The notes under the pieces were generated by a model. That model was given only the letters and a program-made list of their open reading frames with translations. It was not told the DNA's origin and ran no database searches. A stretch of 64,000 nucleotides of DNA from Rhizosphaericola mali (GTDB taxonomy: Bacteria > Bacteroidota > Bacteroidia > Chitinophagales > Chitinophagaceae). The stretch is from NCBI RefSeq assembly GCF_004337365.2, contig NZ_CP044016.1, positions 4,445,507-4,509,506 on the forward strand, in the 5' to 3' direction. This document shows, in pieces, positions 42,707-52,394 of the stretch. Position 1 is the stretch's first letter. Every line of letters begins with the position of its first letter. The translations under genes and the position numbers were made by a program.

Positions 42707-44278
42707 TTATCTTCTTTTTCTTCTTGTTGGAGTGAATTGATTACCAGAACCAGCACCTCCATCTCCTTTTGCTTCTCCATAATGTGTCATGGCGCAACGG
42801 AAACCAATCATCGCACTACTTTGATTTTCGTCCAAAAATCTTCTTGTTCCTGGGCTTAACCAATAAGGCATATCATTCCAGCTACCACCTTTGTACACTC
42901 TACTGTGATCATTTACCAAAGTGGATACGCCATATCCATAATAGATACCACTTGCACTATCTCCATCTAAATAATTAGCTGCATAGCTGCTCGTGTAGTT
43001 TCTTCTTGAATTAGAGATAGAATCAGGTTCAAAAGTATATTCCAATCTGCCCATGCTATCACGAACAGGTTGTCCATTTTGCATAACAGGTTGTTTAAAT
43101 TCATTACCTCTATATGGATTCAAGTCATTTTCGTCCATGCTTGTATTTTGTCTGTAAACGTCTGCCACCCATTCGCTTACATTACCTGCCATATTATACA
43201 AACCGTAACCATTAGGAGCGAATGCATCAATTGGACCAGGAGTTGCTGCGTTATCATTCAATCCTCCAGCGGTACCCATGTAATCACCATTTCCTCTTTT
43301 GAAATTGGCCATGAATTCGCCTTGTCTTTTACCTTTTTTAGTTACACGAAGACCATCAAAGCCGTCATTTTGCCAAGGATATAATTGTTTGTCAGACAAA
43401 GTTTCGTCTCCTCTGATTTTTTTGTTGTCGCTAGGTTTGATATTATTTTCTACTAATCCTAACGCTGCATATTCCCACTCTGCTTCTGTTGGTAGTCTGT
43501 AATCAGCGGTTAAAATTCCGTCTTCAAATTGAACATTGGATCTTGGATTTCCTTGAGCATCTAACAATTGTGTACTTTTTCCTTTGCCGCCTGGAGTGGA
43601 TGGCGTACCTGCGTATGCGCCTGCTAGATAAGCTTGTGTATTGAAAGTTTCTTTACCAGCACCATTCATTTCGGTTTTGATAACTTCTTTACTTTGGTAA
43701 CCTTTGTCTATCAAGGCTTTTTGATTAACTCTGTCTGTGCGCCAGATACAATAATCATGCGCTTGTTTCCAAGTTACACCTACAACTGGATAGTTGTTAT
43801 AAGATGGATGACGGAAATAATATTCGACATAAGGTTCGTTATATGCCAATTCGCTTCTCCAGACCAACGTATCTGGTTTTGCCGCGTTGATTATGTTAGG
43901 AGAACCAGAGAATGCATTTTCCATCCAGTGAATATATTCACGATAAGCTAGATTGGAAACCTCATATTTATCAATAAAAAAAGAACTAACCGTTACACGA
44001 CGCGGACGATTGTTCCAATCTCCCATAACGTCTTGTTGGGTAGAGCCCATTGTAAACGTTCCTCCTTGGACAAATACCAAACCTGGCGCACTCGGTGCAG
44101 AATTTGCTTTAGCTTTGTAATAACCACCTTGGTCTTTATCATTATAATTCCAACCAGTGGTTTCGGATTGTTCACTTTTTCCTTTAAATAGCTTGTTGTT
44201 TTTACAAGCAGTCATGCTGCAAATAAACGCTCCTGAAGCAGCTACCCAAAAAATATTTTTAAAAGAATTTGATAACAT
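42707..44278 (-). CDS. gldJ: Gliding motility / type IX secretion lipoprotein GldJ
   Basis: A 523-residue lipoprotein (lipobox CSMTACKN, Cys near residue 25) with a formylglycine-generating-enzyme-like (SUMF1) fold. The stretches ETTGWNYNDKDQGGYYK, PGLVFVQGGTFTMGS, QDVMGDWNNRPRRVTVSSFF and RLPTEAEWEYAA are characteristic of GldJ rather than GldK or true sulfatase-modifying enzymes. GldJ stabilises the periplasmic ring of the type IX secretion machine. The tail is Gly-rich and basic (PTRRKRR). It is a single gene with its own terminator and shares a 196-bp divergent promoter region with the DUF4290 gene. Confidence 0.88.
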   Translation of the reverse strand: MLSNSFKNIFWVAASGAFICSMTACKNNKLFKGKSEQSETTGWNYNDKDQGGYYKAKANSAPSAPGLVFVQGGTFTMGSTQQDVMGDWNNRPRRVTVSSFFIDKYEVSNLAYREYIHWMENAFSGSPNIINAAKPDTLVWRSELAYNEPYVEYYFRHPSYNNYPVVGVTWKQAHDYCIWRTDRVNQKALIDKGYQSKEVIKTEMNGAGKETFNTQAYLAGAYAGTPSTPGGKGKSTQLLDAQGNPRSNVQFEDGILTADYRLPTEAEWEYAALGLVENNIKPSDNKKIRGDETLSDKQLYPWQNDGFDGLRVTKKGKRQGEFMANFKRGNGDYMGTAGGLNDNAATPGPIDAFAPNGYGLYNMAGNVSEWVADVYRQNTSMDENDLNPYRGNEFKQPVMQNGQPVRDSMGRLEYTFEPDSISNSRRNYTSSYAANYLDGDSASGIYYGYGVSTLVNDHSRVYKGGSWNDMPYWLSPGTRRFLDENQSSAMIGFRCAMTHYGEAKGDGGAGSGNQFTPTRRKRR

Positions 44279-44474
44279 ATTTTCAATTGTTGTTCGCTCA
44301 GACTTTCAAACGTCTGAATGATTTTAATATTGTATCTTTATTTTTGAATATAATATTATGCGAATATATTTACTTTTATAACTTATACGCATTTTTTTTA
44401 ACGTAAGATGCTTAGTTTGGTATAAATTTTTACGTAAATCTTATTTTACCTAATTTTGCAGCCACAATTTTAAT

Positions 44475-45239
44475 ATGGAATATAATACTACTCGTGAAGG
44501 TCTGAGTATGAAGGAATATGGTCGCCATATTCAAAAGATGGTAGACTATTTAGTTACTATCACAGATAAGGAGAAAAGACAAGAACAAGCTGAAATATTG
44601 ATAGAACTCATGGGGTTTTTGAATCCTCATTTGAAAAATGTTGAAGATTTTCGCCACAAGTTGTGGGATCATCTTTTTTATATGAGCGGTTTTAAATTGG
44701 TCGTAGACAGTCCTTATCCTATTCCTACGAAGGAAGAGTATAATGAAAAACCTGAACCTCTTCCTTATCCCAACCATAAGCCGAAATATGCACATTTGGG
44801 TAAAAATTTGGAAATTTTAATCCAAAAAGCGAAAGAGGAAACGGATCTTGACAAGAAAAAAGCATTGACTAATACAATTGCGTATTATATCAAATTGGCC
44901 TATAGTAATTGGCATAAAGAATCTGTGAGTGATGAAGCAATTACTGCCGAATTAAATCATCTTTCCAATGGTGAATTGAATATGGATTCTCTTCCAAAAT
45001 TCAAATTTAAACCGACTATTGAGCCAGAGCGTGTAAGTAATTACGGCACTAAAAGAAGTGGCTTTACGAATAGGGGTAATAACAGTAACAATAACAAGAA
45101 TAATAGTAATAATAGATCCAATAACAATAGTAATCGAAGCAACAATAATAACAACAATAATAGGAAAAATAACAATCGACCTGGTGGTGGCTTTGGTAAT
45201 GGATCTTCCAACAATAATTTTAAGAAGCGTTTTAAATAA
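44475..45239 (+). CDS. DUF4290 protein with Asn-rich tail
   Basis: A 254-residue soluble protein. The first ~185 residues (GLSMKEYGRHIQKMVDYL, ILIELMGFLNPHLKNVEDFR, HKLWDHLFYMSGF) are the DUF4290 domain, widespread and often single-copy in Bacteroidota, of unknown function. The last ~60 residues are low-complexity Asn with Arg, Lys, Ser and Gly, ending NNNFKKRFK; such a disordered, basic tail may bind RNA. A -7-like TAATTTTG (44451-44458) precedes the gene. A short AT-rich hairpin overlaps its stop codon. Confidence 0.85.
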   Translation: MEYNTTREGLSMKEYGRHIQKMVDYLVTITDKEKRQEQAEILIELMGFLNPHLKNVEDFRHKLWDHLFYMSGFKLVVDSPYPIPTKEEYNEKPEPLPYPNHKPKYAHLGKNLEILIQKAKEETDLDKKKALTNTIAYYIKLAYSNWHKESVSDEAITAELNHLSNGELNMDSLPKFKFKPTIEPERVSNYGTKRSGFTNRGNNSNNNKNNSNNRSNNNSNRSNNNNNNNRKNNNRPGGGFGNGSSNNNFKKRFK

Positions 45240-45254
45240 TTAAAACGTCTTTTT
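45228..45254 (+). terminator. Terminator overlapping the end of the DUF4290 gene
   Basis: CGTTTTAA (45228-45235) pairs with TTAAAACG (45240-45247), loop ATAA, followed by TCTTTTTTT. The stem contains the last codons and ends right after the TAA stop. Confidence 0.6.
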
Positions 45255-45262
45255 TTAAGGAC

Positions 45263-46078
45263 TTAAGGGATAAGGATGTTTTCAAAATCGGTACTATCGC
45301 CGTTAAATACATTGAAATCATAATTGCCTTTTAGTCCTTTTATTTTGCCCTTCTCATCATGTTGCCAGATGAGCCAGCTACGATTGATTTTAGGTAAAGT
45401 ATGTTTTTGATAATGTGCAATCCAAAGTGGATATTCATCAAATTTACTCCCTAAATAATCTCGGTAAAAAGAAACGAACGTGTAAATAATCGGCTTAACT
45501 CCATAATGAGCTTGAACCGTTTGGATCCAATCCATTACTTCTTTTTGCATTTCGGCTGGCGTCGTATGATGTACGCGCTCGATATCGATGACAGGTGGTA
45601 AATCACCAGATTCTAATTGCACATGTTGGATAAAGTTTTTCGCTTGATCCTTGCCATTACGAGAAGAAATAAAATAATGATACGCGCCACGCACCAAACC
45701 CGCATTTTTTGCATTCGCAAAATTTTGGGCAAATCTTTTGTCTTGACGTGTAATACCTTCTGTCGCTTTGATATACACAAAAGAAATATTGGCGTCATTA
45801 TCCGAGGCGGTTTTTAATTTTTGCATAGGGACATTTCCCTGAAAATAACTCACATCGATGCCGTGTATATCATAACCTTTGGGTAATTGTATCCCAAATG
45901 CTTTGTAAGATTCAAAAGTGCCATCATTTTTTTTCGAACGTAAGCAACTCCTCAATCCAAATAGGCAAATAAGAAATAAAACCCCAAATAGGGCGAGAAA
46001 ATATACCAATGGACTACTGGTGTTTTTCTTCTTTTTCCTTATGGCTTTATTTTTGGAGAGATTATTTTGTTGTGACAT
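45263..46078 (-). CDS. GH25 lysozyme-like membrane-anchored muramidase
   Basis: About 271 residues from the ATG at 46078 (an ATG 21 bp upstream is possible). A basic N-terminus and one transmembrane helix (near residues 22-42, VYFLALFGVLFLICLFGL) anchor the protein. The GH25 domain follows: GIDVSYFQGN near residue 70, FVYIKATEG near 98, GAYHYFIS near 130, and DLPPVIDIE near 158 with the catalytic acids. GH25 enzymes hydrolyse the MurNAc-GlcNAc bond in peptidoglycan. It is monocistronic and converges with the DUF4290 gene. Confidence 0.92.
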   Translation of the reverse strand: MSQQNNLSKNKAIRKKKKNTSSPLVYFLALFGVLFLICLFGLRSCLRSKKNDGTFESYKAFGIQLPKGYDIHGIDVSYFQGNVPMQKLKTASDNDANISFVYIKATEGITRQDKRFAQNFANAKNAGLVRGAYHYFISSRNGKDQAKNFIQHVQLESGDLPPVIDIERVHHTTPAEMQKEVMDWIQTVQAHYGVKPIIYTFVSFYRDYLGSKFDEYPLWIAHYQKHTLPKINRSWLIWQHDEKGKIKGLKGNYDFNVFNGDSTDFENILIP

Positions 46079-46181
46079 GGTCGGTAAACTGGCCTGCAAA
46101 TGTCTTTAAAAAATCATAATAAAGGTAATAATTGTTCAATGTTGCGACATTGAAAATCATATTCCTTAATTTTGTCATTAT

Positions 46182-47210
46182 ATGTACTTCAATTGGGATG
46201 ATACCATCAATTTAGCAAAGAAATTAACCTTCAAAAGACTTTGGAATGCATTTAAGGTCATGGCGGGCTATCAACTGAGTAAGTTGATGAAAAAACCGAT
46301 CCAATGGGGTATGCCAGTCTCAATATCCTTTGAACCTACGACTTCTTGTAATTTGAGATGTCCAGAATGTCCTTCCGGTTTGCGCTCATTTACTAGAGAT
46401 ATCGGAATGTTGAAAGATGATTTCTTCAAAAAAACAATAGATGAGATCTCTAAAGAGCTGATGTATCTCACATTTTATTTCCAAGGTGAGCCGTATCTCA
46501 ATCCACAATTTTTGGATATGGTGAAATATGCGCATGACAAAGGAATCTACACCGCTACATCAACCAATGCGCATTTTTTGACAGAGGAAAAAGCCAAGAA
46601 AACCGTAGAAAATGGTTTGGATAGATTGATTATTTCCATAGATGGTACCACACAAGATGTGTATCAATCCTATCGTGTCGGTGGTAAATTGGAAAAAGTA
46701 TTACAAGGAGCGAAAAATATAGTGAAATGGAAAAAGGAGTTAAATAGCAAAACTCCATTTGTATTTTTCCAATTTCTGGTAGTGAAGCCCAATGAACATC
46801 AGATTGAAGATGTAAAAAAATTGGCCAAAGAAATCGGAGTAGACCAAGTCCGATTCAAAACAGCACAGATTTACGATTATGAAAATGATCCGAATCAGCT
46901 GATCCCAACAATAGACAAGTATAGCCGCTATAAAAAAGACAAAAATGGCAATATGCAAGTTAAAAGTGGCATGAAAAACCATTGTTGGAAGATGACAAGT
47001 TCTAATGTGGTGACTTGGGATGGATTGGTCGTGCCATGTTGTTTTGATAAGGATGCAGATCATCGATTAGGAGATTTGCGTGAGCAAAGTTTTAGAGAAG
47101 CTTGGCATAGTAAAGAATACAAAAGATTCCGATCTGGTTTATACAAAGGCAGATCCAATATTGATATTTGTGCCAATTGTAGCGAAGGGTTAACCGTATG
47201 GGAGGATTAA
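46182..47210 (+). CDS. Radical SAM/SPASM protein
   Basis: A 342-residue radical SAM enzyme. The 4Fe-4S site is TSCNLRCPECPSG near residue 53-62 (CxxxCxxC), followed by the GxxExP-like FQGEPYLNP. The C-terminal SPASM region has Cys in HCWKM, VVPCCFD and IDICANCSEG, enough for one or two auxiliary clusters. Members act in cofactor maturation, peptide modification or sugar chemistry; the substrate is not evident. The MarR-type gene follows after 18 bp and may be cotranscribed. Confidence 0.88.
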   Translation: MYFNWDDTINLAKKLTFKRLWNAFKVMAGYQLSKLMKKPIQWGMPVSISFEPTTSCNLRCPECPSGLRSFTRDIGMLKDDFFKKTIDEISKELMYLTFYFQGEPYLNPQFLDMVKYAHDKGIYTATSTNAHFLTEEKAKKTVENGLDRLIISIDGTTQDVYQSYRVGGKLEKVLQGAKNIVKWKKELNSKTPFVFFQFLVVKPNEHQIEDVKKLAKEIGVDQVRFKTAQIYDYENDPNQLIPTIDKYSRYKKDKNGNMQVKSGMKNHCWKMTSSNVVTWDGLVVPCCFDKDADHRLGDLREQSFREAWHSKEYKRFRSGLYKGRSNIDICANCSEGLTVWED

Positions 47211-47228
47211 TTTTTGAAATAAAATGTA

Positions 47229-47711
47229 ATGGGTTTTAATAGTTGTTTAGAACATAAGGAGTTTAGAAATGATTATCACAAAATGATGGTCACGCTGTTG
47301 GCGACATCCGCATGGATGAGCGACAAGATGAAATGTTTTCTTGCTAATGAAGACATCACTCTGCAGCAGTTCAATATTCTCAAAATTTTGCAAGAGAACG
47401 AAAAGCCATTGAGTATTTTGCAAATAAGACAAGAATTGATTGATAAAATGAGTGATGCAAGTCGTATTGTTGATCGATTGATTTTGAAAAAATTAGTCAA
47501 AAAACAAGTTTGCTCTACAGATAAAAGATTGGTAGATATTTCTTTGGATAAAGAAGGAGAGGAGTTGATTTGCCGTATCAATCAAAAAATGGATCAATTA
47601 GATGCCAATTGTGAACATTTGAATAAAGAGGAATTGAATCAATTAATGAATCTGCTCAATAAAATGCGCGGAGATGCGAAAGTTGCAGCAACAGAAACAC
47701 AACATGCTTAA
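47229..47711 (+). CDS. MarR-family transcriptional regulator
   Basis: A 160-residue winged-helix protein. The DNA-binding part runs from LQQFNILKILQENEKPL through ILQIRQELIDKMSDASRIVD and the wing KKQVCSTDKRLVDISL; helices at both ends form the dimer interface. No obvious palindrome was found just upstream. It follows the radical SAM gene and precedes the GHL10 gene by 40 bp. The ligand is unknown. Confidence 0.9.
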   Translation: MGFNSCLEHKEFRNDYHKMMVTLLATSAWMSDKMKCFLANEDITLQQFNILKILQENEKPLSILQIRQELIDKMSDASRIVDRLILKKLVKKQVCSTDKRLVDISLDKEGEELICRINQKMDQLDANCEHLNKEELNQLMNLLNKMRGDAKVAATETQHA

Positions 47712-47751
47712 TTCGGTTTTATCAACACCATCCAACGATTAATAAAATATT

Positions 47752-49335
47752 ATGTTTTTTAAAAAAATAGTCTTTTTACTATACATTTTTCTTTCCACGT
47801 CTCTTTTAGGAAAAGCACAAAATCTATTTGATACGACCGACTTGCCACCCAAATATGAAATGCGTGGCGCTTGGGTTTCTACCGTTGGAAATATTGACTG
47901 GCCAAGTAAAAAAAATCTAACTCCAGATCAACAAAGAGCAGAATTTGTACAAATAATTGCTAATTTAAAAGCAATTGGTTTGAATGCGGTTTTTGTGCAA
48001 GTAAAACCTGCTGGGGATGCTTTTTATCCATCTGAATATGATCCTTGGAGCGAATATCTTACTGGAACACAAGGACAAGCGCCGACTCCATTTTACGATC
48101 CATTAAAATTTATGATCGAAGAAACGCATCGTCAAGGAATGGAATTTCATGCATGGATCAATCCTTATAGAATGGTGATGGATGTTTCGAGATCTTCTGT
48201 GGCCGATAATCACGTAACCAAATTGCATCCAGATTGGTTTGTGCATTATGGCAAACAAATGATTTTTAATCCAGGCATGCCTGAGGCGGTGAAATATATC
48301 ACAGGTGTAGTGCGTGATATTGTTAATCGCTATGATGTAGACGGAATTCATATGGACGATTATTTCTATCCTTATCAAGAACATGGCGCATTTCATGATG
48401 AAGATGCTTATAAGAAATATGGAAATGGAATGTCATTGTCTGATTGGCGTCGATCTAATTGTAATGCATTGATCGAATCTATTCATAATGCGATCGTTGC
48501 AGATAATCCAATGGTCAAATTTGGAGTAAGTCCGTTTGGTATTTATAGAAATAAATCGTCCATATACGTTGATGGTAGTAATACTTCTGGCAGTCAAGCT
48601 TATGACGAATTGTATGCGGATATTTTACTTTGGTTAAAAAATGGTTGGGTCGATTATATCGCACCACAATTATATTGGGAAATCGGTCATGCAAGAGCGG
48701 ACTATGCAACTTTATTGAATTGGTGGAGCAGTCATATGTATGGCAAACAATTGTATATAGGTGAAGGAATTTATCGTGCCAATGAAGCTTCCATGAGATC
48801 TGTGTGGCGTGGTACGACAGAGTTTCCAAAACATATTCAAATGGAAAGAGCCTTAGGCAATAAGGTTCAAGGCGAAATTTTATTTTCAACAAAAGATATT
48901 TTGAAAAATCCAAATGGTTGGGCTGATTCATTGGCATTACATTATTATCGTAAGCCAGCAATCGTACCTCCAATGGATTGGATTGATAAAAATCAACCAG
49001 AAGCACCAGAAATTTGGGTGGAACATCAATCCAATGGATTGATGGTGAATGCTTTGTTAGAAGCACAATCAAAAGAGGAAGTCGTAAAAAGTTATGTTCT
49101 GTATACTTCCGTAAATCCTGCAAATATTGGAAATTCTCCAGATTTTATTCAGCCAAGTGTAACGAAGGATGCAAAAGTTTTTATTCCATGGGAAAGTATT
49201 CCGGTAGGTTGCAGCAAGTTTTATATAGGCATGACGGCGCTAGATAGAGAAAATAACGAAAGTGATTTGAGTAATTTGCTTATTGTAACACGTGTTAGTG
49301 GTAATACTTGGAAAGTGAAATTGGGCTCTGAATAA
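47752..49335 (+). CDS. GHL10/DUF187-family secreted glycoside hydrolase-like protein
   Basis: A 527-residue protein with signal peptide (ending LLGKAQ). The (beta/alpha)8 domain starts at EMRGAWVSTVGNIDWPS, a family hallmark, with AVFVQVKPAGDAFYPSEYDP near residue 85, FHAWINPYRMV near 130 and VDGIHMDDYFYPY near 205. A fibronectin-like C-terminal part follows (about residue 420 on). The family is related to YngK and is thought to act on peptidoglycan or other glycans. The DUF2891 and M1 peptidase genes follow directly. Confidence 0.9.
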   Translation: MFFKKIVFLLYIFLSTSLLGKAQNLFDTTDLPPKYEMRGAWVSTVGNIDWPSKKNLTPDQQRAEFVQIIANLKAIGLNAVFVQVKPAGDAFYPSEYDPWSEYLTGTQGQAPTPFYDPLKFMIEETHRQGMEFHAWINPYRMVMDVSRSSVADNHVTKLHPDWFVHYGKQMIFNPGMPEAVKYITGVVRDIVNRYDVDGIHMDDYFYPYQEHGAFHDEDAYKKYGNGMSLSDWRRSNCNALIESIHNAIVADNPMVKFGVSPFGIYRNKSSIYVDGSNTSGSQAYDELYADILLWLKNGWVDYIAPQLYWEIGHARADYATLLNWWSSHMYGKQLYIGEGIYRANEASMRSVWRGTTEFPKHIQMERALGNKVQGEILFSTKDILKNPNGWADSLALHYYRKPAIVPPMDWIDKNQPEAPEIWVEHQSNGLMVNALLEAQSKEEVVKSYVLYTSVNPANIGNSPDFIQPSVTKDAKVFIPWESIPVGCSKFYIGMTALDRENNESDLSNLLIVTRVSGNTWKVKLGSE

Positions 49336-49345
49336 ATATTGATAT

Positions 49346-50476
49346 ATGCAAAAAACTAAAACATTACTTGGCTTACTATGTATTATTTTAATATTGGGTA
49401 AGTTAAATGCGCAGACTACGGATTTGGATAAAATTATTATAGTCTCTAATGATTCTACCAAAGTGCAATTGACGGCGGCGGGAGCCGAGCATTTTGCTCA
49501 GTTGGTTTTGAATTGTGCGACGAAGGAATATCCAAATAAAACTTCGCATACGATGGAAGACGATAGTCGAGATATTTCTCCTAAAGAATTACATCCGGCA
49601 TTTTATGGTTGTTTTGATTGGCATAGTTGTGTGCATGGTCATTGGATGTTGGTGAAATTATTGAAACAATTTCCCAACATGGCTTCTGCAACAAAAATTA
49701 AAGAGTTGTTAGCTTCGGATTTGAATAAAAATAAAATCGTTGTAGAAGCGCAATACTATGATAAATATAAAATAGCCAAATCCTACGAAAGACCTTATGG
49801 CTGGGGATGGATTTTAAAATTGGATCAAGAGTTGGTCGATTGGAAATCAAATCCAGACGCACAAGTTTGGCATGAAAATTTGCAACCATTAGTTGAAAAA
49901 GTTAAACAATTATGGTCTGCATTTTTACCTGATCAAGTGTATCCTGATCGTTCCGGTATGCATTCCAATACTGCATTTGCAATGGTATTGGCATTGGACT
50001 ATGCTAGGACAGTAAAAGATACCGCATTTGAAAACTTACTTGTAAAAAGAGCGAAAGATTATTATTTAAATGATAAAAATATTCCTGCAAATTGGGAGCC
50101 TAATGCGACAGATTTTTTATCTCCTAGTTTGGAAGAAGCGGATTTGATGCGTCGTATTTTATCAAAAAATGATTTTCAAAATTGGTTAAATAGTTTCTAT
50201 AATGCGGCAGGTTGGCAACGTATTTTGCAATTACCTACTATAAAAAATCGTTCGGATTATATGCTCGTTCATATGGATGGTTTGAATCTTAGTCGTGCTT
50301 GGTGCTTATATGGTCTCGCAAAACAATCAAACGATCCGAAAAATGCAATGAAATTAAAAAAAGCTGCGATTAAAGATTTGCTAACTACATTGCCTTATAT
50401 CGCAAGTGGTAACTATGGCGGAGAGCATTGGTTGGGTACATTTGCCGTATATGCTTTAAATATTATCAATGAATAA
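49346..50476 (+). CDS. DUF2891 secreted protein
   Basis: A 376-residue protein with a signal peptide (ending KLNAQ) and an (alpha/alpha)-barrel-like helical body. The DUF2891 hallmark HPAFYGCFDWHSCVHGHWML near residue 85, with several His and Trp, and the later SGMHSNTAFAMVLALDYA, GWQRILQLP and NYGGEHWLGTFAVYAL are all present. The fold resembles glycan-active barrels but no activity is known. It is 10 bp after the GHL10 gene and overlaps the start region of the peptidase gene. Confidence 0.88.
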   Translation: MQKTKTLLGLLCIILILGKLNAQTTDLDKIIIVSNDSTKVQLTAAGAEHFAQLVLNCATKEYPNKTSHTMEDDSRDISPKELHPAFYGCFDWHSCVHGHWMLVKLLKQFPNMASATKIKELLASDLNKNKIVVEAQYYDKYKIAKSYERPYGWGWILKLDQELVDWKSNPDAQVWHENLQPLVEKVKQLWSAFLPDQVYPDRSGMHSNTAFAMVLALDYARTVKDTAFENLLVKRAKDYYLNDKNIPANWEPNATDFLSPSLEEADLMRRILSKNDFQNWLNSFYNAAGWQRILQLPTIKNRSDYMLVHMDGLNLSRAWCLYGLAKQSNDPKNAMKLKKAAIKDLLTTLPYIASGNYGGEHWLGTFAVYALNIINE

Positions 50477-50489
50477 CAGTTTTAAAAAT

Positions 50490-52355
50490 ATGAAAGGGAA
50501 AAAAATAATAGCGAGCACTTTATTGTTTGCTACGTTTTCAATTGCCTCGGTAGATGCGCAGTCAGATAGATGGCAACAAAAAATCAACTATAATATTAAT
50601 GTTGATGTCAATGTAAAAATTAATCAATTTTCAGGTACGGAAAATATTACATACTGGAATAACTCTCCTGATACTTTGAAAAAATTGTTTATTCATACGT
50701 ATTGGAATGCATTTCAGCCCAATAGTATGATGGATGTGCGTAGTAGAGAATTGGGAAAAACGGTTCTAGGTACAACGAAAAGTGGACAAGAAGTAAGAGA
50801 TTGGGATGGTCGTGTGAAGGACAGAATTAGTCATCTAAAACCTGATGAAATTGGTTATCAACATGTAAAATTTGTAAAAGTCAACGGCGTAAATCAAAAA
50901 TTAGTTGAGCATGAAACTATATTAGAAGTAGATTTATCCAAACCAATTTTACCTAAATCTAGTTCCAAAATTGATATTGATTTTAATGCTCAAGTTCCTT
51001 TGCAAGTACGTAGAAGTGGTCGTGATAATGAAGAAGGCGTTCGTTATAGCATGAGTCAATGGTATCCTAAAATCGTGGAATATGACTATCAAGGTTGGAA
51101 TGCCAATCCTTATATCGCACGTGAGTTTTACGGTGTGTGGGGTGCATACAATGTAACTATTAATATCGATCCAACCTATTTAGTTGCCGGTACAGGTACG
51201 ATTCAAAATCCAAATGAAGTAGGATTTGGATACGGTGCCGGAAATGGAGTAGTAAAAAATGGCGTAAAGACATGGAAGTTTGCGGCAGAGAATGTTCATG
51301 ATTTCGTATGGGCGGCTGATCCTGACTATAAGTTGATCAAACGTCAACCTAAAAATGGTCCATTGTTATATATCGTATTCAAACAAAAAGATGCGAATAC
51401 GGAAAAACTATGGAATATTATGGCGGACACAGTGGCTTATGCATATCCTTTTATTGCGAAGACATTTGGTCCTTATCCATATAAAAATTACTCCTTTATA
51501 CAAGGTGGTGATGGTGGTATGGAATATCCAATGGCTACCTTGATCAAAGGTCATGGTATTGGTACGGCATTACATGAGTGGATGCATAGTTGGTATCAAG
51601 GAATGATGGGAAGCAATGAAAGTTTATATCCATTCATGGATGAAGGTGGTGCTACTTATGCAGAGTCTAGGATTACGGGTTGGTTACATCACGATTCAAT
51701 GTGGTATTTACCTCCCTATTTGAGTTATTATCGATTAGCAAAAAGTGGTATGGAAGAGCCGATGACAACGCATTCTGATCATTATAATACCAATTATGCT
51801 TATGGTCAAGCTGCGTATAGTAAAGGTGGTGTTTGGTACGAACAATTATCCTATATCATAGGTAATGATAATATGGATAAATTTTTATTGGAATACTACA
51901 AACAATGGCATTTCAAACATCCCAATCCCAACGACTTTATAAGAGTTGCAGAGGAAGTTAGTGGACTAGAATTACAATGGTATAATCAATATTGGATCGG
52001 TACTACCAAAACTATAGATTATGGTATTGGTGATATCAAACAAGAAAATGATTCTGCATTGGTTAGTTTTAAACGTATTGGAAAAATGCCGATGCCATTA
52101 GATGTTTTAGTGACATATAAAGATGGTTCAAATGAATGGCATTATATTCCGCTTGAATTAACTTATGGAGCAAAACCTGCGGAAGCGGATCAGGCAGATC
52201 GTATAGTAGAAAAGGAATGGCCGTGGACAAATCCAGAAACGACTATAAAATTATCCAAATCAGTGGGTAGTATTTCTTCTATAGAAATTGATCCTTCTCA
52301 AAGAATGGCAGATGTAGATCGAACGAATAATAAATTGGTTGTTCCAAATAACTAA
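50490..52355 (+). CDS. Secreted M1-family zinc metallopeptidase (aminopeptidase N-like)
   Basis: A ~621-residue exported peptidase (signal MKGKKIIASTLLFATFSIAS then VDAQ). The catalytic zinc motif is HEWMHSWYQG near residue 360 with the third ligand in FMDEGGATYAE; the M1 GGMEY exopeptidase motif is GDGGMEYPM just before. The N-terminal ~250 residues form the beta-sandwich of M1 enzymes. An ATG at 50469 would overlap the DUF2891 gene by 8 bp; I prefer 50490. Bacteroidota often have several such periplasmic peptidases. Confidence 0.93.
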   Translation: MKGKKIIASTLLFATFSIASVDAQSDRWQQKINYNINVDVNVKINQFSGTENITYWNNSPDTLKKLFIHTYWNAFQPNSMMDVRSRELGKTVLGTTKSGQEVRDWDGRVKDRISHLKPDEIGYQHVKFVKVNGVNQKLVEHETILEVDLSKPILPKSSSKIDIDFNAQVPLQVRRSGRDNEEGVRYSMSQWYPKIVEYDYQGWNANPYIAREFYGVWGAYNVTINIDPTYLVAGTGTIQNPNEVGFGYGAGNGVVKNGVKTWKFAAENVHDFVWAADPDYKLIKRQPKNGPLLYIVFKQKDANTEKLWNIMADTVAYAYPFIAKTFGPYPYKNYSFIQGGDGGMEYPMATLIKGHGIGTALHEWMHSWYQGMMGSNESLYPFMDEGGATYAESRITGWLHHDSMWYLPPYLSYYRLAKSGMEEPMTTHSDHYNTNYAYGQAAYSKGGVWYEQLSYIIGNDNMDKFLLEYYKQWHFKHPNPNDFIRVAEEVSGLELQWYNQYWIGTTKTIDYGIGDIKQENDSALVSFKRIGKMPMPLDVLVTYKDGSNEWHYIPLELTYGAKPAEADQADRIVEKEWPWTNPETTIKLSKSVGSISSIEIDPSQRMADVDRTNNKLVVPNN

Positions 52356-52358
52356 AAC

Positions 52359-52390
52359 AAAAAGGTCGGAAATTGATTTCCGACCTTTTT
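52359..52390. terminator. Bidirectional terminator after the M1 peptidase gene
   Basis: AAAAAGGTCGGAA / TTCCGACCTTTTT stem with loop ATTGAT, between converging genes; T-run on both strands. Confidence 0.9.
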
Positions 52391-52394
52391 GTTT

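Noticed and set aside
42550-42780. A 76-codon minus-strand frame at the end of gldJ
   Set aside because: It starts inside gldJ in another frame and reads through the strong terminator at 42655-42686.
42707-44278. Formylglycine-generating enzyme (sulfatase maturation)
   Set aside because: The fold is shared, but the N-terminal WNYNDKDQGG and QDVMGDWNNRPRRVTVSSF segments are those of GldJ, and no sulfatase gene is nearby.
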